Assembly: GCF_030815085.1 (NCBI RefSeq)
Contig: NZ_JAUSWG010000006.1
DNA from: Paraclostridium ghonii
Lineage (GTDB): Bacteria > Bacillota > Clostridia > Peptostreptococcales > Peptostreptococcaceae
Length of the DNA: 64,000 bases
Direction: 5' to 3' (one strand)
Positions 63,085 through 64,000 of this stretch are shown piece by piece; the first letter of the stretch is position 1, and every line of letters starts with the position of its first letter. Under the pieces are notes generated by a model. The model was not told the origin of the DNA and searched no databases. It was given only the letters and a program-made list of their open reading frames with translations. Made by a program: the position numbers and the translations under genes.

Positions 63085-63210
63085 TATAGTATGTAAAGTA
63101 ATAAACTGCGAAGTGTAAATATAAAATCTTTGCGACGCAAAGCTAAGAAGATGCTTTGAAATGTCTCTGTAGATTTTATATTTACACTTCGTTAACTTTT
63201 ACATACTATA
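63085..63210 (+). repeat. long palindromic element, copy B1
   Basis: The inner arms 63109-63129 and 63171-63191 are fully complementary (21 bases); outer arms near 63085-63099 and 63195-63210 pair with one bulge. The 41-base centre contains GCGACGCAAAGC and GCTTTGAAATGTC, of which CAAAGC / GCTTTG form an inner stem. A T-rich tract follows, so it may end glyA transcription. Confidence 0.65.
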
Positions 63211-63247
63211 TTTTTATCTTAAATTTATAAGGGGAGAAGGTAGAATG

Positions 63248-63330
63248 CTAGGAGTTCAAATATAAGTTTTGCGACACAAAGCTGAGAAGATGCTTTGAAA
63301 TGTCGCTAAAACTTATATTTGAACTCTTAG
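63248..63330 (+). repeat. long palindromic element, copy B2
   Basis: Arms 63248-63270 and 63308-63330 pair over 23 bases with one G-U. The centre (63271-63307) closely matches that of B1: GCGACACAAAGC, GAGAAGAT, GCTTTGAAATGTCGC, with GCGAC / GTCGC and CAAAGC / GCTTTG stems. The arms are unrelated to those of B1 although the centre is kept. Confidence 0.65.
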
Positions 63331-63450
63331 CTATTTTAAATAATATCTGTCTTACTTTAACTTGTAAGGGCAGAATGTGAGGGGGAGATGGTAAATTTCG
63401 AGGATTTTTTTAGATGAATTAAAAAAATAAAATTAAATTTTAAAAAAGTA

Positions 63451-63479
63451 TTGACCTTATTAAATTAAGATGATATAGT
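63451..63479 (+). promoter_or_regulatory. rRNA operon promoter
   Basis: TTGACC (63451-63456), 17 bases, TATAGT (63474-63479), about 165 bases before 16S. The stretch between it and 16S is an rRNA leader without genes. Confidence 0.65.
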
Positions 63480-63642
63480 ATTACTTGTCCTTAAGAAAAG
63501 GGCGAAACACAAAAGAGAAAATGAACTTTGAAAATTAAACAGTAGGTTAATTATATAAATTCTTTTTAAAGAATTAAACAACAAACAACCAAGCCAGATA
63601 TTCAGATAATGATTAGCTGAGCGATGGACAACTTTTTAAATT

Positions 63643-64000
<358 letters not shown>

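Noticed and set aside
63085..63330. B1/B2 palindromes as a CRISPR remnant or insertion-sequence ends
   Set aside because: Two copies only, the arms differ, there are no spacers of constant length and no transposase frame lies between or near them.

Overview
The window is AT-rich Firmicute DNA with strong AGGAGG-type ribosome sites. It carries genes typical of a spore-forming anaerobe: spoIIAA-spoIIAB-sigF, spoVAC-AD-AE, yunB, a SpoIVB-like peptidase, a BofC-like protein, a CwlD-like amidase and pyruvate formate-lyase with its activase. The six-cysteine SCIFF peptide with its radical SAM maturase is a clostridial marker. The first ~360 bases of a 16S rRNA gene at the right edge read like Peptostreptococcaceae (Romboutsia/Paraclostridium/Terrisporobacter-like). 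The genus is an inference from memory, not from an alignment.

Layout. 1-1.3 kb: the tail of an unknown gene, then a small CooT / DUF3842 / His-rich operon that looks like a nickel-handling set, behind a leader containing a terminator-like hairpin. 1.5-6.4 kb: tRNA-Ser(GCU), a YprB-type exonuclease, a UvrD/PcrA-type helicase, type I asparaginase, then a 690-base gene-free stretch holding two near-identical tandem units that look like minus-strand small RNA genes. 6.4-8.8 kb: NifZ-type cysteine desulfurase plus ThiI (tRNA 4-thiouridine). 8.9-16.4 kb: pflA, pflB, a Na+/Ca2+ antiporter, a DEAD-box helicase and an LL-DAP aminotransferase-like gene. 16.6-20.1 kb: the sigma-F operon and spoVA operon. 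20.1-30.5 kb: class A PBP, tyrS, yunB, spoIVB-like gene, amidase, an intracellular phospholipase-C-like protein, an ABC-F ATPase and a DUF1461 membrane protein. 30.7-37.5 kb: small Cys-rich proteins, hflX, a HEAT protein, Nudix, YigZ, a split TauE/SafE pair, nadE and yebC. 37.7-46.4 kb: bofC-like, ruvC-ruvA-ruvB-queA-(PsiE-like)-tgt-yajC-yrzE, the SCIFF system and a gamma-carbonic-anhydrase-like protein. 46.4-59.1 kb: ubiB-like kinase, then recJ-apt-relA-dtd-MBL-hemZ-hisS-aspS in tight succession. 59.1-64 kb: CsoR-like and RseC-like proteins, a two-gene ThrE-type exporter, glyA with a long leader, two large palindromic elements and the start of an rRNA operon.

Most of the window is ordinary core genome. 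The unexplained structure is between genes: (i) tandem twin units at 5.81-6.18 kb, each with a promoter, a C-rich loop and a terminator on the minus strand; (ii) a dispersed element at 1.4, 8.8 and 30.5 kb with a conserved core and a hairpin whose arms differ between copies but stay complementary; (iii) a second palindromic family in two copies just upstream of the rRNA promoter.
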